This document shows, in pieces, positions 1 to 11,985 of a stretch of DNA of 64,000 nt (its first letter is position 1; each line of letters starts with the position of its first letter). The DNA is taken from NCBI RefSeq assembly GCF_022539505.1, contig NC_061511.1:36501682-36565681 (forward strand). The letters are read 5' to 3'. The position numbers and the translations under genes were made by a program. The DNA comes from Lolium rigidum (lineage: Eukaryota > Streptophyta > Magnoliopsida > Poales > Poaceae). Below the pieces are notes generated by a model that was not told the DNA's origin, ran no database searches, and saw only the letters and a list, made by a program, of their open reading frames with translations.

Positions 1-14
1 CCCAGCATGCCGTC

Positions 15-1366
15 ATGCTGATGAAGCAAGAGGCGTTGAACGTGGCCTTTGGCCATGGAGCGGTGCTCCCTTTGGCCGCCGGCGCATCGTCGACGAGCTC
101 TGTCACGTCGATGCCGAGCGGCCGGCCTCCTCTTCAACCCAGGCCATCCCAATTGGGCGGCGGCCACGGCAGGGCTAGATGCGCTCTGTCCCGGCTAGGT
201 GATCTGCGCGCGTCCGACCAAGGAGTAGACCTCAACCGCACACCCATGGCCGGGCAATCATCGCCGGCAGGGCCGAACATCGAATCTCTGCCGCTGACAT
301 GCCACCACCAGCCAACATGTTCAACGGAATGATATGAGAGCTCCCGCCGGGGACCAAGATGGTAAAGCTCTTGCCCATCTCTTGTAATTGTTTCCAATTG
401 CTACTTGGTCTTGTCAGCTTGTCGCGGCCAATATGTGTGAGGATACAAATGGTGAGGCCATCATGCAGGACATGATCTACGAGGGCGCCGACGAGGAAGA
501 AGGCGACTACACTGGGTACGTGACGACACTCAGTACGAGGATGTCCATGAGGGCTACTCCATTGACGACCAGCCAATGTTTGCCAACGATGGCTACACAC
601 AAGGCATGGGCGATGACGTCACCCAAGACATGGCCGATGAAATCACCCAGGCCACCGCGGCCACACTGGTCGCGTCACTTTCCGCCACGCTTGCTTATGG
701 CAAGAAGGTTAACCAAAGGACGGCGAGCTACACCGTCGAAGAGGACAAGATGCTATGCTCCGCTTGGATTGAGATTTCCCAAGATCCACTTTGCGATGCC
801 GAGCAAATGGGCAATGCTTATTGGATCCGCGTGGGCAAGTACTTCCATGAGCATCAATTGTTGGTGGAAAAACCCTTCTATAGCAGACTCAAAGATCTCT
901 CCCTTGCAAAGAGGTGGAGCTTCATCCATGTCGAGTGTAGCCGGTTTCAAAGCTCATATCAGACGGTTACCGGGAGGCAAATAGGTGGTGTCTCGGTCGT
1001 TGACATGGGGAACCTCCTCCCCTCGTCTCAATGTTCCTAGCACATATGAGAGCATATACCATTGTTTGTTGTGCGTGTGTGTAGGTTGTTTAAGCTTTGG
1101 AGCACTACAAGTCCACCTACGACAACAAGGGCTTCACAACGAGCATGTTTCTCAAGGACACCAAGAAGTGGGAAACAAGCTACGCCCTTTGAAAGAAACT
1201 CGAGATGGCGAAGAAGAAGGGCAATGGAAATTCATCAACGACGGTACCATCGACCTTGAATACGATGGCCCAAGCCTAGGTGCCAACGCAACCGAAGAGG
1301 CAGGCGGTGGTGGCCGTGCCAAATGGCCGGCTAGCCACAAGGCAACGAAGACCGAGATGCACCGTC
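15..1366 (+). pseudogene. Harbinger-type Myb/SANT (NAM-associated) ORF1-like pseudogene, 5' part
   Basis: This is the N-terminal and central part of a plant protein of the Myb/SANT plus NAM-associated type, the accessory DNA-binding ORF1 of PIF/Harbinger transposons (often annotated as glutathione S-transferase T3-like). The best block, 720-1010, reads like the SANT-like helix region (TVEEDKMLCSAW, then YWIRVGKYFHEH). An acidic Gln/Asp-rich segment lies upstream at 430-660. After a probable intron a second block at about 1098-1190 (ALEHYK, then KKWETSY) matches the region before the NAM-associated C-terminus. It is broken: the frame shifts near 520 and near 1190, and an LTR-like element is inserted after 1366. 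The rest lies at 6045-6412. Family assignment is from recognised motifs. Confidence 0.66.
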
Positions 1367-2496
1367 GATAGCTATAAATAATAATGCTAAAAAGAATCTT
1401 GATACGTTGGGACTGCAAGTGCAGAGTGTTGTATCAAGCGAGTATCTTCCCCACAAGGGTGACTCGAGGGTTTATATCGAACTCTCGGGGAACTTGATGG
1501 AAAAGTATTTCTCTTCTCTCTTCTTCAAGCAATCATGCAAGTAAGTAAATGCCTTGTGCCCCCAACTTCACCGTGTGGTTGTCAAGCACAAGGTTTCGCG
1601 TAAGTAAATAACACAAGTAGTAATATAACAAGTAGTAAATTAAACTAGACAAAATAACTAAGTAAAAACTGTAAAGAGGTTGATTGTTTTTGGTGTTTTG
1701 GATGCAAATAAGAAAAGTAAATATTTTTGTATTTTCGGAATAAAATAGTGCATCAAATAGAAAAAATGTAAATGCAAGATAAAAGGTGTTTCTTATGATA
1801 AAAACTGGACTGGGGTTCATGGGTTCACTTGACTATTCTCTCGCAAAGTTGTGCTGGAAAAAAAAAGCAAATCATCAATGAGATGTGAAGGTACAAATCA
1901 TATTATATATAAGATCACAATTAATATTGGCATCACGTCCTAACATATAGATGATGCAACACACCTCTCTTATGCTCCACAAGAAATGAAAATTCATCAA
2001 TCTTGTATTAAGAATTAACAGAGCATAGCAATTACTTTGACATGAAGTTTGAATATCAAATATGCTACCTTGAACAGACAAGATCACCATTGCTGTCACA
2101 TGATGAACATAGCACGTGCATTCACTTTATCCCTAGTGGTAGCAAAAGAAAGGCAAAACCACAATAGATCATGAACATATTGTCACTATCCAATCACTAA
2201 AACCTTGCTAGTCCATCTAACACACACATCAACCCACACACGCTCTTGCATAGATGTTGGATCAGAATATGAACTTAAGAACAAGGTACATAATATGCAT
2301 CTATCAACACATCTCACAAATATAATAAGATCATATCTCATATAACAATATCATAAAACAAGGATCCACCACATAGGTATTACAAATATGACCATAATCA
2401 TGATAGGCAGCTCATATGGCACTAAGTACTATGAAGAACATGAGAGAAATAGATCAAGCTACTGCCACAAACCCGTAGTACAGACGTGTATTACTC

Positions 2497-5457
2497 TGCG
2501 GTGACCCAGCATACCACTGCATTTTGTAGTATACAAGTCATTGATATGACATTCATGAAGGAACTTCTTCACAAATATCACATCCCTCAGAGTGGTACAA
2601 CAGAAACATTGCAGGTCATAACACTCCAGACTATATTACAAGCATGGGTCTTAACAAGTTGGTTTTCTCACAGGTCCGATGAGAATACTCTACGATATTA
2701 CTTAAGTATCATTACAACTCAAACTAAATAGACATGACGAGCTCAGCAACTTATTTAGGTAAGTCACTACGCTGCTCGGCTCTGAGATGTCTAGGGTTAG
2801 ACTCTACTACTCCGCCTCAGCGTCATCAACTCCGTAGACTATCTCGTAGTCCACGCCTTCAACTCCTCATGAAAGATCTGGCTCTACATAGACCACCTCA
2901 TAGCCGCCTTCGTATGCTCCGGTGCAGGCCTTCTCTTCATGTTCACAATCTAGCAAGGGTGTCGAAAGAAAGTGACTACAGAGGTACTCAGCAAGTTCAA
3001 AAGAGAAAAGGTGTTTGATGCACTAGCTACGACCATTGATCAGAAAATCTCAGGTCAATGCATGTTTCGCAAACATTTCTTCAAAAGGTTTATTTTATTT
3101 TGAAAACTATGGCTGTCAGTCTTCACAAGTTGACCAGAACTTCATCGAGTTCCTTTCCTGCCGCGTTCGTAGTTTCCTTCCCGGAACAGGGAGTGACAAG
3201 CCACAATTTGATACACTCTGCAGAGGTGCGTTAATTTTCCCATAAGAGAACTTATCCTTGTTGCCAACCGGGCGTACTTTCCCGTCCACACTTTCTTGGT
3301 GTGAGGCCCAGTATAAGAACCAAGCCAATCACTGCCTTCTCCGCGACACCGCATACCCACCCTTTTGTATTCAGAGATCCCTTGATCACTTACTTATCTA
3401 GAGCGCTTGATCGTCGGCCATGATACAATCCATCGTATACCCTACTGCACAATGATGCCCACCTAGGACCGGAGAGCTTTATGGCCTCTCAACCTTACTG
3501 TGGGGCCAGCAGCACACCACATCGCCGACCAATAAGCATCCGTTGATAAGCGAAAGGAAGAATATACAACTGACTTTCCCAGAGCCATTATAGATCTCAT
3601 GGTTAATGCGAAATGTACGACGCTAGAATCACTAGACGACATTGGTGATTAGTCCTAGATGAGTAGAACCCTTGCAATGGAACCTCCACCATCAACACAT
3701 ACCATGGTTCCATGGCCCACCACATAGTCGTATTCATAATTGGAAAAGTAACACTTTATTTTCAATGCAGGAGTGATAAGTATATTGCTTTGCGAGTAAA
3801 CTGATAGAAATTAATCAATATGAAATGAGCAAGACTGAACTTTCCTCGAGACTACGAGATAGTGCAGTTCGAAGGTTTGGATGGAACCTGGACCTCGTGT
3901 TCTGAAAAGAAGCATCATTGTCCGATAAGGACAATGTTATAAAATCCAAATGATCTAAGCATGAGTGATTTATTTTATGTTGAATCCCTTTCCCCCCGAG
4001 TACTTATTAAGATTTGGGTGATTAAACCTTTATTTGAATATTTATGCCTTGGGTTGTAATTTATAATCTCTAAATGTTATTTTGATATGGTTTTCCTTAA
4101 AAAGGAAAAGATTTAGGAATAATAGAATTTTCCTTTGGAAAATATTTATTTCAAATAAAAGGATTTGAAATAATAAAATTTTCCCTTTTTGAAATATTTA
4201 TCTCAAAAGAAAGGATTTGGAATATTAGAATATTTCCTTTTGGAAAATATTTTTTTAAATGAAAAGATTTGGAATAATAGGATTTTCTTTTGAAAATATT
4301 TTATTAACAAATATTTAAATTCATTTGGAATTTTCCTTGATTTTTATATCAAAGGAAAATTTCAAATCTTAAATTCTAAGTTTAGAATTTATTTCAAAAT
4401 TTCCAAAATTTAAACTTCAATTGTTTATTTCCTTTCTTATTTTATTCTGGTTGAGAAATATTTTTAATGTATTATTCCAATTTTCTTGAATCTTTGGAGG
4501 TATTAAATATTTATTTGGAATTTTTTAAAGTGGAATGGTTGTTTGAATTTGCGAAAAGACAAAATTGCCCCTAGGCGCACCTGCCAGGTCAACCCACGGG
4601 TTGAACCGGACTGGCCCAGGTCGGTCGATTTGTGTGGCCTCTCCAACTGGCTCTGCCTATTTGTAGCAGCTTGCGTTGCTGCCATTGCTTGACACACATG
4701 CATGTGCCATTTTGGTGACTAAGCCAGAGTGTGTGGCTGTTGAGCATGAAGAGCTCCTTGTGAGCTATGTGTGTGCTTGGGTTGAAACTTAAGCCCATCA
4801 TTGGCTCTACCATGGTCTGATTGATGCTTATCTCCCTTTGGCATTGTTTTGGAAACTAACCAGTGGCATTGCCACTTGTTTTATCAAATTTCTGGTCTGT
4901 TTCTTTGATGTATGCAGGTTCAAAGCGTCAAATGATCCAGGGACAAGAAGATCCAAGACTTGTAGCTTAGGTTTTTAGTTATAGATCAAAATTTTAATCT
5001 TCTTTTACTTATTTTATTATATTGCCAATTCTTGTACATAAAAGATATTGTAAAGACAATGTATGTGTGTTGATATGATCAATAAATCTCAAGATTTTCC
5101 TTAAGAGCTTCTTCTTATTATTTGTAACCCATTTATGAAATATTTTGTGTAAGTGTTGTATGGTTTTGAATTATGAATTATAATTCATTTATATATTGAT
5201 TACTTATATAATTCTATGTTTGAATTCAAATTTGAAATGCCAATTCAAATTCTCCCCTAAAACCCTAACTTTCAAAAGAGGGCATGTCGAAGTTTATAGC
5301 ACTCACATTACTCTAACCCTAATTGCAAGGAGAGAGAAACCTCGATCGCTCTTAGGTTTTATGCAATTAAGCGCAACAATTTCCCCCGTTTTGCGATGAA
5401 ATGCACAACACTTTTCTAAATCTACACCTCGTTTGCCCTATGTTCTGGGATATTACA
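2497..5457 (+). mobile_element. Solo LTR, family B, nested in family A copy 1
   Basis: The element starts TGCGGTGACCCAGC and ends GGGATATTACA, with a perfect 5-bp target duplication TACTC at 2492-2496 and 5458-5462. Comparison with the uninterrupted family A copy at 8904-10496 confirms the insertion point. There is no second copy of the terminal sequence inside and no pol homology, so a solo LTR of 2961 bp is the simplest reading. An AATAAA motif near 5078 and the AT-rich tandem repeat at 4105-4290 lie inside. A diverged, truncated copy begins at 7094. Confidence 0.75.
4105..4290 (+). repeat. AT-rich tandem repeat, about 53-bp period
   Basis: Four degenerate units each contain GGATTTGGAATAATAGAATT-like text followed by TTTTCC and a TTTGGAAAATATTTAT tail. 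They start near 4108, 4161, 4214 and 4266. The array is internal to the family B solo LTR. Confidence 0.7.
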
Positions 5458-6044
5458 TACTCCCTCTTGGTCATGGTGATGATGATGAATACATTGGAGA
5501 AGGTGGAGATCCCTCCTGCGGTGATCCCGGTGGAGTTTCCCCCTCCAATCTTCTCTGCAGTAGCCTCCATTTTGGTGTTCCTGTATTTCTGCGGCGCTCT
5601 CCTCCCGAGAACTCTTCGGGGCCATATATATCGTCGTTTTTAGGGCAAAATACGTCGGTGGGCGAAAGAATCAGGTTAATCGGACAATCGAGGTGCGATC
5701 GGAGGTGGGTGGCGCGGCTAGGAAGTTGGACCGCACCACCTGGCATTGTTCGCTCCTCGGGCCTCGACACGGTGTGCTCAAGAAGTCCATTATGTTCCTC
5801 CTGGCAAAAAAAATGATGCTCCAAAAAACCCATGTCAATTTGACTCCGTATAGGTCTCTAAAAGTGAAAAATACGCGAAACAAGCTTTTTCATGTTCAGC
5901 AGGGTTATAAACCAAATAAAGGGGATCATTGGTAAATCCCCATAAATCAATGTAAAACATGGTATTATCATCATATATGTTGCAAATATGTGGGAATTCA
6001 ATATGATAAAGGACAAAGATCATGTATGCATTTTACATGCATCA

Positions 6045-6412
6045 ACCGTCAAGCTTCCTCGATGGTGTTCTAAGAGACCTTGAGGGAATTGATGGTCAAG
6101 AAGGAAGAGGCCATCGCCGAGAGGGAAGAGAGGCAGCGCAAAGAGAAAGAGGCAACCGCAAAGAGCTTTGTTGATCTTCAAGTGAGAGCTCTTGAGGTAG
6201 AAGAGGCCCTTGCCAAGTCTAAGCTCGTCGAGGCCGATGCCAAGGCAATGCTCATGGATGCCGATGCCAAGTCCAAGGTGTTGGAGGGCGAAGCCAAGAC
6301 CATGGCCGAGGAGAACCGGATCATGCTCACTGACTTGGCCACCAGCACCGATCCCGTGCAAAGGGCTTGGATCGAGAAGAGACAGAAGATGATCCTCGCT
6401 CACGAAGATTGA
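6045..6412 (+). pseudogene. 3' part of the same Myb/SANT (NAM-associated) pseudogene
   Basis: This carries the Lys/Glu/Ala-rich coiled-coil C-terminus of the gene at 15-1366, with the typical run of charged heptads (ELMVKKEEAIAEREER, later DLATSTDPVQRAW) ending at a stop at 6410-6412. Joining 1366 to 6051 keeps the reading frame, apart from one TAA about 12 codons after the join. This shows that 1367-6044 was inserted into an existing coding sequence. The hexamer ACCGTC at 1361-1366 is repeated at 6045-6050. No host function is claimed for the remnant. Confidence 0.66.
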
Positions 6413-7093
6413 AGGGTATTGGCATAGATGGTTGCCATTTGGGTGAAAGTAGCCACTAGCTTTTTGGGTGAAGCTTGCCACTTTTTGGATATATTGTAAG
6501 ATATTGTCTCACTTTGCACATTTCAGAGACACTTACCACTAGTTGGCGCTCCCTGGAGGGCTCAGACATATGTTTGCCACATATAATGCTTCTCAGTTGC
6601 TATATTTTTGTGTTGAAATTTGAAATGGAATTGGCTAACTTCCAAGGACATGAATCGCCAGCGGACCGAATGGGTCGCACCGTTGTGCGCCGTGTCCGGG
6701 CAGGCCTGACCGCGCGAAGCATCCTGCCCGTGAGCCGACCCAAACCGGCGACCCAAACCTCTAGCGGCCCGATGAAACCGGACATAAAAGTTTGAGTCTG
6801 CCGCGGACAAGAAAATTATTTTTTTGAGTGGTATATCCATCTGGGTCGGGATAGCCCTGCGGCCCGAAGCATCTTTTTGTCCCAAATATATTATCAATTA
6901 ATAGAAAAATTTACATAGTGCCGAAAATTTTAAAAATAATACTAGAAAATAGCCCTAGCACCCGCCATGACTGCCTATTTGTCATCGCCGTGAACAAGGT
7001 CGATGAAGACTGGAGGCACCGAAGGCCATGACCAGTGCAACAGCTGTTGATGCCATGGTGGCGGTGGTGGGGTGGGGGGAGTCGCTGTCCTCC
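6413..7093. other. Probable 3' flank of a Harbinger-type element; no gene
   Basis: This is non-coding sequence directly after the Myb/SANT pseudogene. The stretch 6650-6870 is rich in GGGTCG, CCGGGC and GACCCAAACCGG words of the kind that follow ORF1 in Triticeae Harbinger elements. That comparison is from memory and not tested. No terminal inverted repeat was identified. Confidence 0.35.
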
Positions 7094-8150
7094 TGCGGTG
7101 ACCCAGCATACCACTACATCATGTACATAGTACGCAAGTGTTTGACATAATACAAATGAAACACCATTTCACTAATATTACATCCCTCATAGTGGTACAA
7201 CAAAAACATTTGCGACTCCAAGTCATGTCTATATAAGTATACATAAACTATTTTTACAAAAGATCATCACATCCTTTAACTTTACAATGAGGTAAAACTA
7301 ACAATAAAGTTCCAAAAACAACTTGTAGCCTAACTTATTGTTAATTCTACCTCTAGAGATACTTGGCTTGCTAAAGAACTCTGCTAGAACTCTAGCTACT
7401 TCAGTGCTAGGATTACATAACAGGTCCCTTCTACTTCTAGACTAGGTTTCCACCATGGTAAATGTAGACGTTGATTTCTTCGCCTTCATTGACTGGTTCC
7501 TACCCATGTATTAGTTGACTCCTCCACCTTCGAGCTTCAACATACGGTAGATTCTCTTTTGGTGACTCCCAATCTAAGAATGGGGTTCAAGAGGGAACGG
7601 GTGAGTACGAGCGTACTCAGCAAATTCAGATAGGTGTATGATGCACTAGATACAACCATAGACCATAAAATTATAGGAAAATGCAAGTTTTCCTAATCAT
7701 TTCTTAAAAGAGTTAATTTTATTCCAAAACACTACGTCCGTCAGTCCTCACGGGTTGACTAGAACTTACTGGAGCTCCTTTCCCGGAGTGTTCACACTCC
7801 ATAACCCGGAATAGGGAGTGACAAGCCACAATTCTATACACTATGCAGATGTGTGTTACTTTACCCATAAGAGAACTTAACCTTGCTGCCAACTGAGCTC
7901 GAGATTCGCGTCCACACTTCCTTGGTGTGAGGTCCAGTATAAGATCCAACCAACCACTGCCCTTCTCCGTGACCCTGCATATCCACCCTTTTGTATTCAT
8001 ACGGCCCTCGATCACTTGCCAGTCCACGACACTTGACCATCGGGCTTGATACAATCCCGCATATACCCTATTGCACGAGACGTCCACGTGGGACCGGACA
8101 GCTTAATGGCCTCTCAACCTTACCATGGCACCAGCAATACAACACAATGA
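7094..8150 (+). mobile_element. LTR family B, copy 2 (3'-truncated or diverged)
   Basis: The start TGCGGTGACCCAGCATACCA matches 2497 exactly, and similarity to copy 1 continues through matching blocks such as GGAATAGGGAGTGACAAGCC (7808) and GGCCTCTCAACCTTAC (8108), equivalent to about 3490 in copy 1. Beyond about 8140 the two copies no longer align by eye and the copy 1 end is not found. No coding sequence is seen. Confidence 0.65.
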
Positions 8151-8903
8151 TGCATGTAACATACAAACATGAACTTTGCACTTTATTTCCACATATTACC
8201 ACATATTTTCTATTATATAATGTTATTTTCATGTTTTATATTGTTTTCTAAACAATCCCCTCTCCTCCGGTTCTAACTCTGTCTGGCCGAAAACTCCTCT
8301 TTTTAGTGTTTTGACTTTCCAAGAGCTACGTGACTCGGAAAAGGGCAAGGTCAGGGGCCACTCTTCGGAATTTTCGAGACGAACAAAATAAGCTAAAGTG
8401 GGACACCAGGAGGCCAGGGGGTGGAAACTAGAGAAGGTGGCGCGCCACCTATGCTCGTTTCCCCCTCGACCGTCCAATTCGCCTCAATCTTTCGCGAACC
8501 AACTTGTTTTTACCTAAAAACCCCTATATATATGATCCCTAGGTTTTTGTCGTGGCTACGGTGGCGGAGATCAAAAACACATAAACAGAGAGTCGGCAGG
8601 GTGCCACCGATTGAGATCAGAGGGGGGAAACGCTATCGGAATCACCTCAGGTGGACTCCAACCCCCTCTGGTGTGGTCATCTTCATCAACATCATCATAT
8701 CCATCACCATCTACAATAACTCTCCATCACCCCCCACTGTAATATCTTGGCAAACATAATGTATGATACAATATATTGTTTTCCCATGATATATTGTATC
8801 TCTATGTTGATGTTTGAGTAATGACTTGTTCTTGGAAATTGTGAGATAGTTTGTGTTGTTTGCATAAAATTATATGTTGGTTGTATAAAAGTATATGAGA
8901 TAG
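8151..8903 (+). mobile_element. LTR-like sequence related to family A, plus orientation
   Basis: This is non-coding. A TATA-like CCCCTATATATATGATCC at 8522 is followed by a GC-rich leader and the phrase CATCTTCATCAACATCATC near 8678. The layout is the same as family A read on its minus strand (TATATATGGCCCC followed by a leader ending in CATCATCATCACC). I infer an older related LTR that received family A copy 2 at 8904. The left boundary is unclear and may overlap family B copy 2. Confidence 0.4.
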
Positions 8904-10496
8904 TGATGACGTTGGCACTCCAAGTGCAGAGTGTTGTGTCAGTAGAGTATTTTCCCCACAAGGGTGACTCGGGGGTTTAATCGAACGCTCGAGGAACTGG
9001 GCAAAGAGTGTTCTCTCCCTCTCTTACCAATCATGCAAAGTAAAATATAATCCTTGTGTCCCAACTCCATCGTGTGTTAATAATAAAGCAAGTAAAACTA
9101 GACAGAATAAAGTAACTACGTAAAACAGTAAAAGGGTTTATTGCTTTAATTAGGTGTTTTGGATGCAAATATTAAGAAAAGTTAATATTTTCGTATTTTC
9201 AGTTTAATATAGTGCAGTAAATAGAAAACAAGATAAAATCAATATAAAGGTGTTTCTTATGATAAAATGTGGACCAGGGTTCATGGGTTCACTTGACTAT
9301 TCTCCCTCTTAAGTTGTAGTGGACACTAACAATTCATCAATGAGATATGAAAATGCAAAATAATATCATGTGAAAGATACACATGCATATGGGCATCACG
9401 TCCTAACATAGAGATGATGCAACACATCTCTCTTATACTCCACAAGAAAGGGAAAATTCCATGCAATCTTGTATTAAGAATTAATAGAGCATATCCATAA
9501 GTACTTTGACATGATGTTTGAATATCAAATATGCTACCTTGAACAAACAAGATCATCACTTTTGTCACGTGATGAACATAGCACATGCATTCACTTTATC
9601 CCTAGTGAGGTATCAAAAGAAAAGGTAAAACCATGCTACTCCATTTAATACACACATCAACCCACACACTCTCTTGCATATAAGCTGGATCAGAACAAAT
9701 ACTTCATAATGGGGTACATAATATGCATCGATCAATACATCTTGCACATAATATGATCAGACCTCATAGCACAATATCATAGAATAAGGATTCACCACAT
9801 AGGTATTACAAATATGGCCATAATCATGTAGGGCGGCTCATATGACACTAAGAACTATGAAGAACATGGGATAAATAGATCAAGCTACTGCCACAACCCG
9901 TAGTCCAGAGGTGGACTACTCCCCCTTGATCATGGTGATGATGATGAAGACGTTGGAGAAGGTGGAGATCCCTCCGACGGTGATCCCGGCGGAGTTTCCC
10001 CCTCCAATCTTCGCTGATGTTGCCTCTAGTTTCGTGTTTCTGTCTTCTGCGGTGCTCTCCTCCTGAGAAATCTTCGGGGCCATATATAGTGATTTTTAGG
10101 TCAAAATAAGTCGGTGGGCGAAAGAATCAAGTGGATTGGACGATCGACGGTCGAAAGAGACCTGGTGGTGCACCCAGACATGTAGGGCGCGCACCTGGTG
10201 TCTTTTGGCCCTCATGTCTATCCAGGTGTGCTTCCAGGCTCTAGGGTGCTTCTCCCGATGAAAAAATAACACTCAAAAAATATCAGATCAATTTGACTCC
10301 TTATAGGTCTCTAGAAGTAAAATATACGTGAAACAAGGAATTCCTGTTCTGCAGAGTTATTGACCAAATAAAGGGGATCACCTGTAAATCCCCATAAATC
10401 AATGTAAAACATGATATTATCATCATATATGTTGCAAATACGCGGAAATTCAATATGATAAAGGATAAAGTTCATCTATGCATTTTACCTGCATCA
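8904..10496 (-). mobile_element. LTR-like element family A, copy 2 (uninterrupted)
   Basis: This 1593-bp element begins TGATGACGTTGG and ends CCTGCATCA. It is flanked by a perfect 5-bp duplication GATAG at 8899-8903 and 10497-10501, as expected for an LTR-retrotransposon solo LTR. On the minus strand it has a TATA-like CACTATATATGGCC at about 10088 and a GC-rich leader. There is no pol homology. It is the reference copy that reveals the nested insertion in copy 1. Confidence 0.7.
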
Positions 10497-10501
10497 GATA
10501 G

Positions 10502-11345
10502 AGGCCTCCGCTGGATATGCCCAAACCACCTTATTCGGTGTTGGACTAGCTTCTCTTCGATTGGTGCCACCCCTAGCCGCGAAGTACTTTGTTCCTCATC
10601 TGCTCATTCTTGTATGGACGCACATCCATCGTAGCATGTGCATCTCCGAAAACCCATTTGTTGGATATGTTGTCTTTTAGTTGGCCAATATTCTTCCCCA
10701 TATAGCATCGCCGGTCTAACGGCCATCCTATAGAACTTACCTTTTAGATTTTGTGGGACCTTCTTGTCATATAGGATACCAGATGCTTGCCTCCACTTCA
10801 TACACCCTGCCTTGATCCCGTGGCAAACATCCCTGTCAATATCACCATTGATTTGCAACATTGATTCTAAGTATCGAAAGGTGTCCCTTTTAGGAACGAT
10901 CTTTCCTTCTAATCTGGCATTTTCGTCTTCGGTGCCAACACCACTAAAGCTGCATTGAATGTACTCAGTCTTGGTCCTGCTAAGTTTAAACCCATTTGAC
11001 TCCGATGTCTGCCACCATAGCTCTAACTTCATATTTACGTCGGCACTACTTTTATTTACTAGCACCACAACATCAGGAAAGAGCATATGTACACCAAGGA
11101 ATATCTCCTTGTATACCTCATTTATTACCAAGGAAAACATGTATGGCCTTAAGACAAACCCTTGATGTAGTCCTATCATGATTGGGAAGGTATTAGTCTC
11201 AATATCATTTGTGTGAACACTTGTCACAACGCGGTCGTACATATCTCTGATGAGAGTAATGTATTTTGTTTGAACTTTGTGTTTTCTCCAGCGCCCACAA
11301 CATAACCGTCATAGGTATCTTGTCATACGTCTTCTCCAACTCGAT
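10502..11345 (-). pseudogene. RTE-type LINE reverse transcriptase fragment
   Basis: On the minus strand this encodes the C-terminal half of a non-LTR reverse transcriptase of the RTE-like group common in Triticeae. It begins in the motif before the palm (a version of LEKTYDKIP), continues through FPIMIGLHQG and the KLSRTKTEYIQCSF region, and ends near WFGHIQRR at 10520. The catalytic AD-D motif is degraded (MLFPDVVVLV instead of an F-ADD core), so it cannot be active. The frame shifts near 11243 and again near 10610. Family A copy 2 abuts its 3' side, with GATAG as junction. Confidence 0.72.
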
Positions 11346-11570
11346 AAAGACTCAAAATAAGAAAATAAAAAGGATGACAGCAGAAAGAGGCGATGGAAAA
11401 CCTAAGGCTTTAGCATCTACCCTACACGGGCATCCCACCATCCAATCCTGTCTAGGAATCCTGGTCGATGGTACACTTGTGCACCGAGTTATTTTGCCTT
11501 TTGTTTACAGAGCACCAATAGTATAGTAAGTATTAATGAAACTGAAAAAGGGTTAAGTAATCAAAAACTC

Positions 11571-11985
11571 AATTTGGCTCCTGGGTGCGTATGATCCCTC
11601 CACCATAAAAACATATTTCTAAGTGTTAAATTTTTTTGACAAATAAATTTACATGTACATCTACATAATATATGTGTGTTCGTCAAGTTTCACGAAAGAA
11701 TAATATTTTTTGTAGTCTATATGAAAAAGAGAAAATTTATCTTGTGACAAGTCTTTGTTTTAGCACCGGATTTTAGTTCTTTTTACACACGTCACACGAC
11801 AAGTTGTTTTTTCATGAAACGACTTTGTGAGCACGTAGCACATGAAGATGTACGTGCGAAATTTTTATTTAAAATTTTGTAACATTTCAAAATATATCTA
11901 ACATGCATTTCAAAAATATATCTAACATGCATTTCAAAATAAAGGAAGCATATGCTCCCATATGCCAAAACATCACTCCCGCAAG
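11571..11985. mobile_element. MITE-like element with imperfect terminal inverted repeats
   Basis: The left end TTTGGCTCCTGGGTGCGTATG (11570) pairs with the reverse complement of the right end CATATGCTCCCATATGCCAAAA (about 11947). Between them is non-coding AT-rich sequence with an internal duplication of ACATTTCAAAATATATCTA near 11882-11940. The target duplication could not be set with confidence. Superfamily is not assigned. Confidence 0.5.

Larger units (their letters stand above)
1400..6044 (-). mobile_element. LTR-like element family A, copy 1 (nested host of a solo LTR)
   Basis: A non-coding repeat begins TGATACGTTGG and ends TGCATCA. It matches 8904-10496 along its length once the inner insertion (2497-5457 plus one TSD copy) is removed, leaving about 1.7 kb. 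The TG...CA ends and the TATA-like ATATATGG on the minus strand near 5627 suggest a solo LTR in minus orientation. The flanking repeat ACCGTC lies at 1361-1366 and 6045-6050, but 33 bp (1367-1399) of unexplained AT-rich sequence lies between the left repeat and the TG start. I cannot name the family. Confidence 0.6.

Noticed and set aside
5401..5833. Several frames near 5.4-5.8 kb as small genes
   Set aside because: The same non-coding sequence is part of the family A repeat found again at 9.9-10.1 kb.
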